NCBI GenBank assembly: GCA_043424675.1
Contig: JBHWPB010000003.1
Location: 1-7,129 of the forward strand
Reading direction: 5' to 3'
DNA length: 7,129 nucleotides
Source: JBHWPB01 sp043424675
Lineage (GTDB): Bacteria > Bacillota > Bacilli > Lactobacillales > Carnobacteriaceae_A
A program made the translations under genes and the position numbers. The notes beneath the pieces were generated by a model, which was not told the DNA's origin, searched no databases, and was given only the letters and a program-made list of their open reading frames with translations. Positions 1 to 6,523 of the stretch are shown one piece after another. The stretch's first letter is position 1; every line of letters starts with the position of its first letter.

Positions 1-48
1 TTAATAGGGTTTATTTTTATCCCAGTTGGAATTTCGAGATTATATCTC

Positions 49-77
49 TTTATTTTTAATTTTCTTCATGCTATATT
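49..77 (+). promoter_or_regulatory. Candidate extended -10 promoter for the aldehyde dehydrogenase gene
   Basis: An extended -10 element, TGCTATATT, lies at 69-77 (TG at 69-70, TATATT at 72-77). A weak -35 match, TTTATT, lies at 49-54 with a 17-nt spacer. Transcription would start near 84, leaving a short leader of about 40 nt that contains the ribosome-binding site GGAGG at 109-113. This is pattern matching only, and AT-rich DNA gives many such matches. No operator is obvious in positions 1-124. Confidence 0.35.
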
Positions 78-124
78 CAATACACTCATGTTACTCAAGA
101 AATTATATGGAGGTCATTATAGTA

Positions 125-1630
125 ATGGAAGTAAAAATTGATAATCAACACCAGCTGGATAACTTAAACATTGATAATCAGTATCAACTGTATATAAATG
201 GTGAATGGACAGATGGTTCAGGCGATGAGCGACTTGCTACATACAATCCTGCTAACGGAGAGAGACTTTCTGAAATCGTAGGTGCTACTGAAGAAGACGT
301 AGATGCAGCTATTAAAGCAGCACAGGAAGCATTTAAATCTTGGGGACGTACATCTGTAAAAGAACGTGCGGCACTTCTCCATGAGATAGCAGATATCATT
401 GAAGAGAATACTGATCACTTAGCAATGGTCGAGACTTTAGAGAACGGAAAATCTTTCCGCGAGACTTCCGGCGCAGATATTCCTTTAGCAGCTGATCATT
501 TCCGTTACTTTGCAAGCGTTATCCGAAGTGAAGAAGACTCCGTAAAAATGCTAGAAGACGAAAAAATGTCTATTATTCTGCGCGAGCCTATTGGTGTTGT
601 AGGACAGATTGTTCCATGGAACTTCCCCTTCTTAATGGCAGCCTGGAAACTTGCTCCTGTTCTTGCAGCAGGGGATACAACAATTTTGAAACCCTCCTCA
701 TCCACTTCATTGAGTGTACTTGAACTTATGAAGCTCATAGGCGACATTGTGCCAGATGGCGTCATTAATATTATTACTGGGAGAGGGTCAACAACGGGAG
801 ACTATCTCCAAAAGCATGAAGGTTTAGACAAAGTCGCCTTCACGGGATCAACTTCTGTAGGCCGCGAAATTGGTATTGCAGCAGCTGAAAACCTCATTCC
901 CGCAACTTTAGAGTTAGGAGGAAAATCAGCGAATATCTTCTTCGAAGACATGGACATGGAGATGGCTTTAGAAGGAGTTCAACTGGGCATTCTCTTTAAC
1001 CAAGGACAAGTCTGTTCAGCAGGTTCAAGAATTTTCGTTCAAGAATCTATTTACGATGAGTTTATGGAGAGACTGGTCGAAGAATTCGAAAAAGTGAAGG
1101 TTGGGCTGCCTTGGGAAGACGGTGTACAGATGGGAGCTCAAATTGATGAAAAGCAGCTTGAGACAATCCACGGTTATGTTGAAAAAGGAATTGAAGAAGG
1201 GGCAGAGGTTCTTGTAGGTGGCGAACGCTACCAAGATGGTGATCTTGCTGATGGTGCATTCTATAAACCAACACTTCTGAAAACAACTAATGATTCAACA
1301 GTCGCCCAAAAAGAAATCTTCGGCCCTGTTGGAACAGTGATCACATTCAAAGATGCAGATGAAGTTATTGAGCTCGCTAACGACAGTGAGTATGGTTTAG
1401 CTGGCGGTGTCTGGACAAAAGACATCAACAAAGCTTTCAAAGTTGCTCGCGGAGTCCGTACAGGACGTATGTGGGTCAACACTTACGCTGAATTTGAAGC
1501 AGGCGCACCATTTGGTGGATACAAGAATTCAGGAATCGGACGCGAAACGCACAAAACTATTCTCGATGCCTATACACAACAAAAAAATATCTACATCAAT
1601 CTGTCAGAAGACAAACAAGGAATGTATTAA
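125..1630 (+). CDS. Aldehyde dehydrogenase (NAD(P)+-dependent, ALDH superfamily)
   Basis: This cytosolic enzyme oxidises an aldehyde to the carboxylic acid with reduction of NAD(P)+; the substrate cannot be read from the sequence. The 501-aa product has the normal full length and architecture of PF00171. Visible motifs are PWNFP with oxyanion Asn166, the cofactor-site ILKPSS with Lys189, the Rossmann motif GSTSVG (241-246), LELGGK with general base Glu263, GQVCSAG with catalytic Cys297, and EIFGP with Glu397. The Glu-Cys spacing of 34 residues is canonical. From memory it closely resembles staphylococcal AldA, so acetaldehyde or another short aliphatic aldehyde is a reasonable guess. The ATG at 125 is chosen because GGAGG (109-113) precedes it by 11 nt. 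The frame stays open back to a TTG at 26, but that would add 33 hydrophobic, non-family residues and lacks a ribosome-binding site. The N-terminus carries a small internal repeat, listed separately. The gene stands alone and converges with the oxidoreductase gene downstream. Confidence 0.95.
   Translation: MEVKIDNQHQLDNLNIDNQYQLYINGEWTDGSGDERLATYNPANGERLSEIVGATEEDVDAAIKAAQEAFKSWGRTSVKERAALLHEIADIIEENTDHLAMVETLENGKSFRETSGADIPLAADHFRYFASVIRSEEDSVKMLEDEKMSIILREPIGVVGQIVPWNFPFLMAAWKLAPVLAAGDTTILKPSSSTSLSVLELMKLIGDIVPDGVINIITGRGSTTGDYLQKHEGLDKVAFTGSTSVGREIGIAAAENLIPATLELGGKSANIFFEDMDMEMALEGVQLGILFNQGQVCSAGSRIFVQESIYDEFMERLVEEFEKVKVGLPWEDGVQMGAQIDEKQLETIHGYVEKGIEEGAEVLVGGERYQDGDLADGAFYKPTLLKTTNDSTVAQKEIFGPVGTVITFKDADEVIELANDSEYGLAGGVWTKDINKAFKVARGVRTGRMWVNTYAEFEAGAPFGGYKNSGIGRETHKTILDAYTQQKNIYINLSEDKQGMY
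137..190 (+). repeat. Imperfect tandem repeat in the aldehyde dehydrogenase N-terminus
   Basis: Two 21-nt copies, at 137-157 and 170-190, match at 17 of 21 positions and are offset by 33 nt, so the reading frame is kept. They encode IDNQHQL (residues 5-11) and IDNQYQL (16-22), just before the conserved ALDH start YINGEW. The arrangement suggests an in-frame duplication of 11 codons extending the N-terminal tail. Confidence 0.6.
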
Positions 1631-1651
1631 TAGAGTGTGTGACAAAAAGTT

Positions 1652-1745
1652 CGAGGCTTGAGCACCTTGGATCTAAAGCGACAAAGTGTTTTACCGAAAG
1701 GTACGCTCAAGCCGCTTGAGGAGCGTAACTAAGAACAAGGTGTGC
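1652..1745 (+). other. Possible structured RNA element in the 3' untranslated region of the aldehyde dehydrogenase gene
   Basis: Several nested complementary segments suggest a folded transcript. An outer stem pairs CACCTTG (1663-1669) with CAAGGTG (1736-1742). Inside it, TACC-GAAA-GGTA (1692-1703) forms a hairpin with a GNRA-type tetraloop, and AGCG (1677-1680) can pair with CGCT (1704-1707) around that hairpin. CTCAAG (1706-1711) pairs with CTTGAG (1715-1720) across a CCG loop. A competing pairing joins GGCTTGAGC (1655-1663) to GCTCAAGCC (1705-1713), so two alternative folds are possible. There is no convincing ORF and no T-run after it, so it is not a plain terminator. I do not recognise the family. 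It could be a 3' UTR element, an independent small RNA or a dispersed intergenic repeat. The strand assignment is inferred from the upstream gene. Confidence 0.35.
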
Positions 1746-1826
1746 AGTAAAGAACAGTATAAGTGACAGAAATTAAATACTAATAAACAAGTTATTACAC
1801 TTCCCCTAATAAAATATAAGTCACAA

Positions 1827-1859
1827 AAAAGAATCAGGTCCTAGGGGCCTGATTCTTTT
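1827..1859. terminator. Rho-independent terminator shared by converging genes
   Basis: A 15-bp stem (1827-1841 with 1845-1859, one G-T pair) closes on the 3-nt loop TAG at 1842-1844. Read on the minus strand, the hairpin is followed by six Ts (complement of 1825-1830, partly in the stem base), a good terminator for the oxidoreductase gene, whose stop codon (1858-1860) lies in the base of the stem. Read on the plus strand it ends in TTTTA, a weaker tail, but it probably also stops transcription from the aldehyde dehydrogenase gene about 200 nt after that gene's stop. Confidence 0.85.
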
Positions 1860-3375
1860 ACTTCTGTTCATTTTCTAGATCATTTTTCTTCATGTAATAT
1901 TGTACCGTATCAGAAGACTTTCTAGTTATATTTTCAACGTGATTATTTGGATAGTGAGTCGAAGAGACGAATGCACCGAAGAAAAATATATTCTCTAATA
2001 CCCCATAACGTTGATTGATGGGCTGAAGACCAGGCCAAGTGACTAGAATCCCTTCACCATCGAAATGAGAGAGAATAATTTTCTTCCGATATAAATTCTC
2101 TATCAGAGGATTAAGTTTTCTAGCATGGGAGAATCGTGTTTCAAATCCTGTGACATTAATCAGAACATCAACTTTTTCTTCCTGATCTGCTAAGATATTA
2201 AAACCGTTATGGCCAAGAGAATTGATCTCCTCTAAACCGCGAACTACTCTTATATCATTAGTTTGCAGCAAGTCTAGTATCCATTCAAAGGTTTTCGTGG
2301 GAGTGATCGTCCTTAAGAATTCCATAGGCTCGCGATACTTCTTATTAAATATTTCTAAATCCTTTTGATTCAGCGAATTAATTAAGGCTGGGAGATAGGG
2401 AACCATGCTGGACATGTATTTTTGAGTGTAAGCTAAATCTTGATCTCGTGCATCTAAAGCATAGCGGTACTGTACCAGTTTCCCTACTTTATAGTCAGAA
2501 TACACCTCCAGCAGGTCGACCTCTTCTCTTGAAAAATCATCCATAATCAATTCGGAAATCTGATTTAAAGGAATTAAACCCTTTCCTTTTTCTAACTCTG
2601 CTGTAATCCATTCATCAGAAAATGAAAAATTAGTAAAAGGTCTTTCTAAAGGGATAAGAGGGGTATAAAAAGGCTCATTACGCACATAAAAAGTCAAAGG
2701 ATTTATTAAATTTTGTTCTTGAATGAGATAACGCATCACGTCGACTCCAGCAGCGCCACTTCCAATGATTCCAATTTTTTCATCTCCATTGAAATCTGAT
2801 AAATTTTCTTTTACTGGGTAGGGATCATGTATGTAATTTTCTTCTCCCATTAAATCATAATAATCGCTATAAGGCGGATGGCCTATCGCAAAAAATACGG
2901 CGTCAAAGAACTCTCCAAGCCAGCCGCCTTCCGCCGTGTATACATCATAAAAATAAGGGCCAGGTTCTCCATCCCGCACTTCTTGCTTCTTGCTATTCAT
3001 AATCTTAAGATCTTCTACTGAAGCTTTGATAACCTTTACTTGCTTATGAGTATACCAAGGTTCAAATTTTTCATTCAGATACTCTCCATAAACAGGTCTC
3101 GGTACAAGCTCTTCAAAATTAGTCCTTTTTTCATAATTCTGATCCAGCCATTTTATGAAATCGTAAGGATCTCCCCCTTCTGCACTTACTGCATCAGGTG
3201 AATTATTAAGCATAACAGTATGACTATCTTCTTCATAAGGCATACCAGCGCCTAATGTATGCTGGGCTTCAAATACTGTGATGCGGTCTTCTTTGTTAAA
3301 ATAAGGGTGGTTTAACAGCTCTTTCAAAGCAGAAGAGCCTGCCAAACCTCCACCAACAATTGCTATATTTTTCAT
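1858..3375 (-). CDS. FAD/NAD(P)-binding oxidoreductase of unknown substrate
   Basis: The 505-aa product is a flavoprotein with two dinucleotide-binding motifs. The N-terminal GGGLAG (8-13), followed by acidic Glu36 in VFEAQ, should bind FAD. GSGAAGVD (205-212) is a second Rossmann loop expected to hold NAD(P)H. The segment GAGMPYEED (43-51) plus LNNSP (56-60) and DPYDFIKWL (69-77) resembles the pattern of the PF13454/COG4529 FAD-NAD(P)-binding family. NVTGFE (408-413) resembles the conserved C-terminal turn of class B-like flavin monooxygenases. There is no signal peptide or membrane segment, so it should be cytosolic. Family members are mostly uncharacterised; a monooxygenase or oxidoreductase role is inferred and no substrate can be named. 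The start has a G-rich ribosome-binding site, GGGGG (complement of 3380-3384), with a short 4-nt spacer. The gene begins 25 bp after the ung stop codon and is probably co-transcribed with it. Its stop lies in the terminator hairpin. Confidence 0.85.
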   Translation of the reverse strand: MKNIAIVGGGLAGSSALKELLNHPYFNKEDRITVFEAQHTLGAGMPYEEDSHTVMLNNSPDAVSAEGGDPYDFIKWLDQNYEKRTNFEELVPRPVYGEYLNEKFEPWYTHKQVKVIKASVEDLKIMNSKKQEVRDGEPGPYFYDVYTAEGGWLGEFFDAVFFAIGHPPYSDYYDLMGEENYIHDPYPVKENLSDFNGDEKIGIIGSGAAGVDVMRYLIQEQNLINPLTFYVRNEPFYTPLIPLERPFTNFSFSDEWITAELEKGKGLIPLNQISELIMDDFSREEVDLLEVYSDYKVGKLVQYRYALDARDQDLAYTQKYMSSMVPYLPALINSLNQKDLEIFNKKYREPMEFLRTITPTKTFEWILDLLQTNDIRVVRGLEEINSLGHNGFNILADQEEKVDVLINVTGFETRFSHARKLNPLIENLYRKKIILSHFDGEGILVTWPGLQPINQRYGVLENIFFFGAFVSSTHYPNNHVENITRKSSDTVQYYMKKNDLENEQK

Positions 3376-3400
3376 TTTTCCCCCGTCTAAATTTTTATTT

Positions 3401-4087
3401 CTATTCTATATTCGGATTTTCAGGAAGTTCCCAATCGATAGGTTCTCTTCCTGCTTCTTGTAATATTTCATTTGTCTTCGAGAAAGGCCGTGAACCTAAA
3501 AAACTGATGTGAGCAGAAAATGGACTGGGGTGCGAAGATGTTAAAACTGCATGCTTACTTTCATCAATTAAAGAACGCTTTGCTATAGAGGCATTCCCCC
3601 ATAAAATAAAGACGATTTTTTCTTCTTTTTCATTTAGAGCTTTTATGACACCATCTGTCACCGCTTCCCAACCCAATCCCTGGTGAGCATTAGCTTCGCC
3701 TTGGCGCACTGTTAACACTGCATTTAAGAGTAAAACACCTTGGTCTGCCCATTTTTTCAAGTAGCCATGATTGACGGGTGTATAGCCTAAATCAGCTTCC
3801 AGCTCCTTGTAAATATTTCTCAACGAAGGCGGAACGTTTACTCCTGGTTTGACAGAGAAGCTCAAACCGTGAGCCTGATTGGCTCCATGATAGGGGTCTT
3901 GGCCTAATATTACAGCTTTCACCTCAGAATAAGGTGTCCACTCGAAAGCTGTCCATAAATCGTACATGTCCGGGTATACTGTTTCCCTCTTATATTCTTC
4001 AGCTAAAAAATGACGAAGCTTTCGATAAGATTCCGTGTTTGTTAATTCTTCAAGTATAGGTTTCCAGTCATTTTCAACAGGTATCAT
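3401..4087 (-). CDS. ung: Uracil-DNA glycosylase (family 1, UNG)
   Basis: The enzyme removes uracil arising from cytosine deamination or dUTP incorporation and so starts base-excision repair. The 228-aa length is normal for the family. The water-activating motif GQDPYH occupies 62-67 with catalytic Asp64, Phe77 in GLSFSV stacks on uracil, Asn122 in LLLNAVLT reads the base, and the minor-groove loop HPSPFSAH (186-193) carries catalytic His186. The loop tip is Phe190 where E. coli has Leu191, the residue that pushes into the DNA helix. The ATG at 4087 follows AGAGG (GAGG = complement of 4101-4104) with a rather long 13-nt spacer. The preceding in-frame codon is ATT, and a TGA lies three codons further up, so no other usual start is available. 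A promoter candidate lies over the end of the preceding regulator gene. The FAD-binding gene follows 25 bp downstream. Confidence 0.97.
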   Translation of the reverse strand: MIPVENDWKPILEELTNTESYRKLRHFLAEEYKRETVYPDMYDLWTAFEWTPYSEVKAVILGQDPYHGANQAHGLSFSVKPGVNVPPSLRNIYKELEADLGYTPVNHGYLKKWADQGVLLLNAVLTVRQGEANAHQGLGWEAVTDGVIKALNEKEEKIVFILWGNASIAKRSLIDESKHAVLTSSHPSPFSAHISFLGSRPFSKTNEILQEAGREPIDWELPENPNIE

Positions 4088-4128
4088 AATATTAAATCAG
4101 CCTCTTTCTTAAGAATGAACTAGGGTTT

Positions 4129-4158
4129 ATCATAATGGTAATCAAGAAGAGCTTTCAA
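4129..4158 (-). promoter_or_regulatory. Candidate sigma-A promoter for ung and the FAD-binding gene
   Basis: On the minus strand, TTGAAA (complement of 4153-4158, 5 of 6 to consensus) and TATGAT (complement of 4129-4134, 5 of 6) are separated by 18 nt. The -35 box lies within the last codons of the regulator gene and the -10 box just after its TGA. Transcription would start about 35 nt before the ung start codon. This would allow ung to be expressed independently of the regulator. No terminator separates the two genes, so some read-through is also likely. Confidence 0.5.
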
Positions 4159-5551
4159 TATAATCCCATATCTTCGCGCAAATATTCTCTATTTCATCTT
4201 TACTTAGAGATGAAAAACTGATAAAAATTATATTTTTATAAACTTCATCCTCTTTTTTCACTGAATAATCGCTCAATAAATTTAATTTTATTCCGTCTTT
4301 TTCCAGTTTACTTTGCAGCCCTTCACCATCAAAAGAACGAGAAGGATGTACGAGAACATGGAGCCCTGCCGCTTGCCCATAAATTTTTGCGTGAGGGTCT
4401 TTTCGATGAATGAGTGTGATAAGAGAGTCTCGCTTCTTTTTGTAAAAAGTACGGGAACGGTTAAGGTGTCTTTCAAAGTGGCCTTCTTCGATAAAATCAT
4501 ACATGACCCACTGGTTTAATGTAGATAAGGTCGCAGATTGATGGAAGTAACGTTTATTATAACGATTTAACAATTTCACCGGCAAGACGAGGTAACTCAA
4601 ACGAATACCAGGTGCGACGACTCGTGTGAAACTTCCGAGATGAATCACTTTCTTTTTCTGATCCAGATAATTTAAAGAAGGAATCGGGATGCCTGAATAC
4701 CGGAATTCACTATCGTAATCATTTTCTATGATATATCGCTCAGAAGAAGCATTCGCCCAATTCAACAAATCCGAGCGCCGGCTGAGAGGCATGATTGATC
4801 CTGTCGGGAATTGATGATTGGACGTGACACACATCAAGTTTACCTTACTTTCTTGCAGAACATCTACTCGCAGCCCTGCTTCATCTACTTCGATAGGTAT
4901 TATAGGGACTTTATGGCGATTCATCAACGATTTAAAACCGGGATACCCAGGATCTTCTATTCCAAAATAAAGATCTCCATCTAATAAATTCAAAATCAGT
5001 GACAAAAGATACTCTGAACTCGGACCTAGGATGATCTGTTCTTTTTCACAAGGGACACCTCTCGCTTCCGTTAGGTAATGATGAATGACCTCTCTTAAAG
5101 CTTCTAGACCTTGTCCTGCCGATTCTTCCAACAATCCATCGTGATATTTTTTGAAACTTGTCCGATAGAGTTTTTGAAAAATGGAATAAGGAAATAAATC
5201 TTTATCAGCTACAGACCGAGTTAAGTCATACTTAATCTTAGTCTGTGAATCGATTGCTTTTAAGTTTAGAGAAGAAACTTCTTGCCTTTTCTGACTTTCA
5301 TAATAGTGGAACTGGACATCGGACACATAATACCCCCTGCGTTCTTCAGAATAAATGTAACCTTCCACTGAGAGCTGGTCATAAGCATTCATCACAGTAT
5401 TCTCGCTGACTCCCTGCATGTCTGCAAGCTGCCGTTTGCTTGGAAGTCTGTCATTTACTTGCCATTCTTTTTGATGTATTTTTTCTTTAATCACTTGGTA
5501 AATCTGGATATATAAAGGAGTTTCAAGATTAGGATTAATATCGAGTAACAT
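4142..5551 (-). CDS. MocR/PdxR-type transcriptional regulator (GntR DNA-binding domain fused to aminotransferase-like domain) with altered PLP site
   Basis: This is a 469-aa MocR-subfamily GntR regulator. An N-terminal winged helix (about 12-76, PLYIQIYQ through RLPSKRQLA to RRGYYVS) is joined by a linker to a fold-type I aminotransferase-like domain. Family landmarks in the second domain are EDPGYP (199-204), NHQFPTG (245-251), NDYDSEFRY (277-285) and PGIRLSY (314-320). MocR proteins usually bind PLP covalently and control vitamin B6, GABA or amino-acid genes. Here the lysine of the usual GTFSK motif is Arg310 (GSFTR), and the first Asp of the usual DDYDSEF is Asn277; both were checked at codon level (CGA, AAT). 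The protein therefore probably cannot form the PLP aldimine. The start at 5551 is preferred because AAGGA (complement of 5560-5564) sits 8 nt upstream. An ATG six codons earlier (5569) has no such site and overlaps the operator-like repeat. The divergent B6 kinase is the likely target, alongside autoregulation. Confidence 0.92.
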   Translation of the reverse strand: MLLDINPNLETPLYIQIYQVIKEKIHQKEWQVNDRLPSKRQLADMQGVSENTVMNAYDQLSVEGYIYSEERRGYYVSDVQFHYYESQKRQEVSSLNLKAIDSQTKIKYDLTRSVADKDLFPYSIFQKLYRTSFKKYHDGLLEESAGQGLEALREVIHHYLTEARGVPCEKEQIILGPSSEYLLSLILNLLDGDLYFGIEDPGYPGFKSLMNRHKVPIIPIEVDEAGLRVDVLQESKVNLMCVTSNHQFPTGSIMPLSRRSDLLNWANASSERYIIENDYDSEFRYSGIPIPSLNYLDQKKKVIHLGSFTRVVAPGIRLSYLVLPVKLLNRYNKRYFHQSATLSTLNQWVMYDFIEEGHFERHLNRSRTFYKKKRDSLITLIHRKDPHAKIYGQAAGLHVLVHPSRSFDGEGLQSKLEKDGIKLNLLSDYSVKKEDEVYKNIIFISFSSLSKDEIENICAKIWDYIESSS

Positions 5552-5567
5552 TTTGTCCTTCCTTTTC

Positions 5568-5617
5568 ATCTGGTACCATTGTTATTTAGAGATCTGATGC
5601 TTTTAATGGTATCAGAT
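5568..5617. promoter_or_regulatory. Operator-like inverted repeat between the MocR regulator and the B6 kinase
   Basis: ATCTGGTACCATT (5568-5580) and the complement of 5605-5617 (ATCTGATACCATT) match at 12 of 13 positions, with core centres 36 bp apart. The left core, TGGTACCA, is itself an 8-bp palindrome. A third partial copy, ATCTGAT (5592-5598), is a perfect inverted match to ATCAGAT (5611-5617). Repeated half-sites in a divergent promoter region are typical of MocR regulators. Binding by the adjacent regulator is inferred. Confidence 0.6.
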
Positions 5618-5629
5618 AATACTTAGAAT
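5601..5629 (+). promoter_or_regulatory. Candidate promoter of the B6 kinase gene
   Basis: TAGAAT (5624-5629, 5 of 6 to the -10 consensus) is preceded at 17 nt by a poor -35, TTTTAA (5601-5606). The right operator arm (5605-5617) falls within this promoter, so a bound regulator could block it, or could compensate for the weak -35. The leader would be about 20 nt and includes the ribosome-binding site AAGGAG (5643-5648). Confidence 0.35.
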
Positions 5630-5644
5630 AGATAGACAGATGAA
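5616..5644 (-). promoter_or_regulatory. Candidate promoter of the MocR regulator gene
   Basis: On the minus strand, TATTAT (complement of 5616-5621) lies 17 nt from TTCATC (complement of 5639-5644). The -10 box touches the right operator arm and the start point would fall inside it, which would fit autorepression. This is a weak consensus match and only suggestive. Confidence 0.3.
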
Positions 5645-5656
5645 GGAGAATGTAAG

Positions 5657-6523
5657 ATGGATAATATGCGAATTTTAATTGTCAATGACTACGCGGGGGT
5701 AGGTAAAGTAGCGGCGAATGTGGTCTCCCCCATACTTTCTGCCGCTCAGTTTGAACCTTTTGTCCTCCCCACTTTACTTCTATCAAGTAATGCAGATGTC
5801 GAGGTGGGCACAGCTGTCACTCAATCCACAACTCATCTTTTTGAAGATTATTTCAATCATTGGAACCAATTAGGCTTTGATTTTGCAGGCTATGCGACGG
5901 GTTATTTCGCAGATATCGAACAAATCCAGCTATTCAAAGAGTATTATTTAGAAAAAGAAGCAGAGAACCCAGAGGTGAAACTCTTTGTCGATCCGACCAT
6001 GGGAGAAGGCGGAGAGCTGTATCCTGGTTTCGATGCAGGAGTCCCACACCAGATTGCACAGTTATTCGAACATGCTGATATTGTCTTTCCAAATATTACA
6101 GAAGCTTGCCTTATTACAAGTCATCCTTATAAAGAAGATATGGATGACGATGAGTTAACAGTCCTAGGAAAAAAACTGCACGAGTTAGGGGCCAAAAATA
6201 TTGTTATCACAGGCATCAAAAGAGTGGAGAACGACGAAAAAAGAATTGGTTTCTTCTACTACAATGAAAAACAAGACAGCCGACTCGTGCTCCACAACTA
6301 TTATCCGAAAGATTTATTCGGGACAGGCGACATCGTGTTCAGCCTTATTATGTCCTTCTATTACTATGGTTTTTCTATTGAAGAATCGATCAGAGAAACC
6401 TCTGTGTTGACAGAAAAAGTATTTGAAGACACTTTGGCTCTTGACCGAGCACATAAATATGGTCCCTACTTCGAACCGATGCTTTTTGATTTCGCAAAAA
6501 GATTAAAACGATTAAACACTTAA
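5657..6523 (+). CDS. pdxK: Pyridoxal/pyridoxamine (vitamin B6) kinase, ribokinase superfamily
   Basis: The enzyme is predicted to phosphorylate pyridoxal, pyridoxamine or pyridoxine at the 5' hydroxyl using ATP, the first step of B6 salvage, in the cytosol. The 288-aa length is typical of PdxK/PdxY-type kinases (COG2240). Features in order are an N-terminal NDYAGVGKVA (10-19) in place of the usual D-x-S-G-x-G substrate-site motif, VDPTMGEGGELY (111-122) matching the PdxK DPVMGD-G-LY signature, PNITEACLI (145-153), VITGIK (183-188), and the catalytic anion-hole motif GTGD (222-225) with base Asp225. Ribosome-binding site AAGGAG (5643-5648) lies 8 nt before the ATG, fixing the start. The gene is divergent from a MocR regulator across an operator-like repeat, as pdxK is controlled by the MocR protein PtsJ in Salmonella, which supports the B6 assignment. 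The main alternative is a related ThiD-like (hydroxymethylpyrimidine) kinase, less likely given the signature and context. Confidence 0.85.
   Translation: MDNMRILIVNDYAGVGKVAANVVSPILSAAQFEPFVLPTLLLSSNADVEVGTAVTQSTTHLFEDYFNHWNQLGFDFAGYATGYFADIEQIQLFKEYYLEKEAENPEVKLFVDPTMGEGGELYPGFDAGVPHQIAQLFEHADIVFPNITEACLITSHPYKEDMDDDELTVLGKKLHELGAKNIVITGIKRVENDEKRIGFFYYNEKQDSRLVLHNYYPKDLFGTGDIVFSLIMSFYYYGFSIEESIRETSVLTEKVFEDTLALDRAHKYGPYFEPMLFDFAKRLKRLNT

Noticed and set aside
1..60. Weak hairpin GAGAT-TAT-ATCTC (36-48) followed by a T-rich run, as a terminator for a gene left of the window
   Set aside because: A 5-bp AT-rich stem is too weak, and T-rich runs are common here. No upstream gene end is visible to support it.
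26..124. Extension of the aldehyde dehydrogenase to a TTG start at 26
   Set aside because: The added 33 residues are hydrophobic and unlike the family, the stretch contains the promoter and the ribosome-binding site GGAGG, and no ribosome-binding site precedes 26.
1407..1661. Overlapping 84-codon ORF in another frame within the aldehyde dehydrogenase gene
   Set aside because: It has no recognisable domain, and the aldehyde dehydrogenase frame is fully conserved across the same bases.
1645..1670. tRNA fragment or attachment site, suggested by a T-loop-like GTTCGAG
   Set aside because: The flanking five bases on each side do not pair as a T-stem, and no acceptor, D or anticodon arms can be found.
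4106..4115. Palindrome TTCTTAAGAA upstream of ung as a LexA or other operator
   Set aside because: It is only 10 bp, occurs once, and does not match the Bacillota SOS box pattern.
5552..5569. Earlier ATG at 5569 as start of the MocR regulator
   Set aside because: It lacks a ribosome-binding site and overlaps the operator-like repeat. AAGGA at ideal spacing points to the ATG at 5551, where MocR homology begins.
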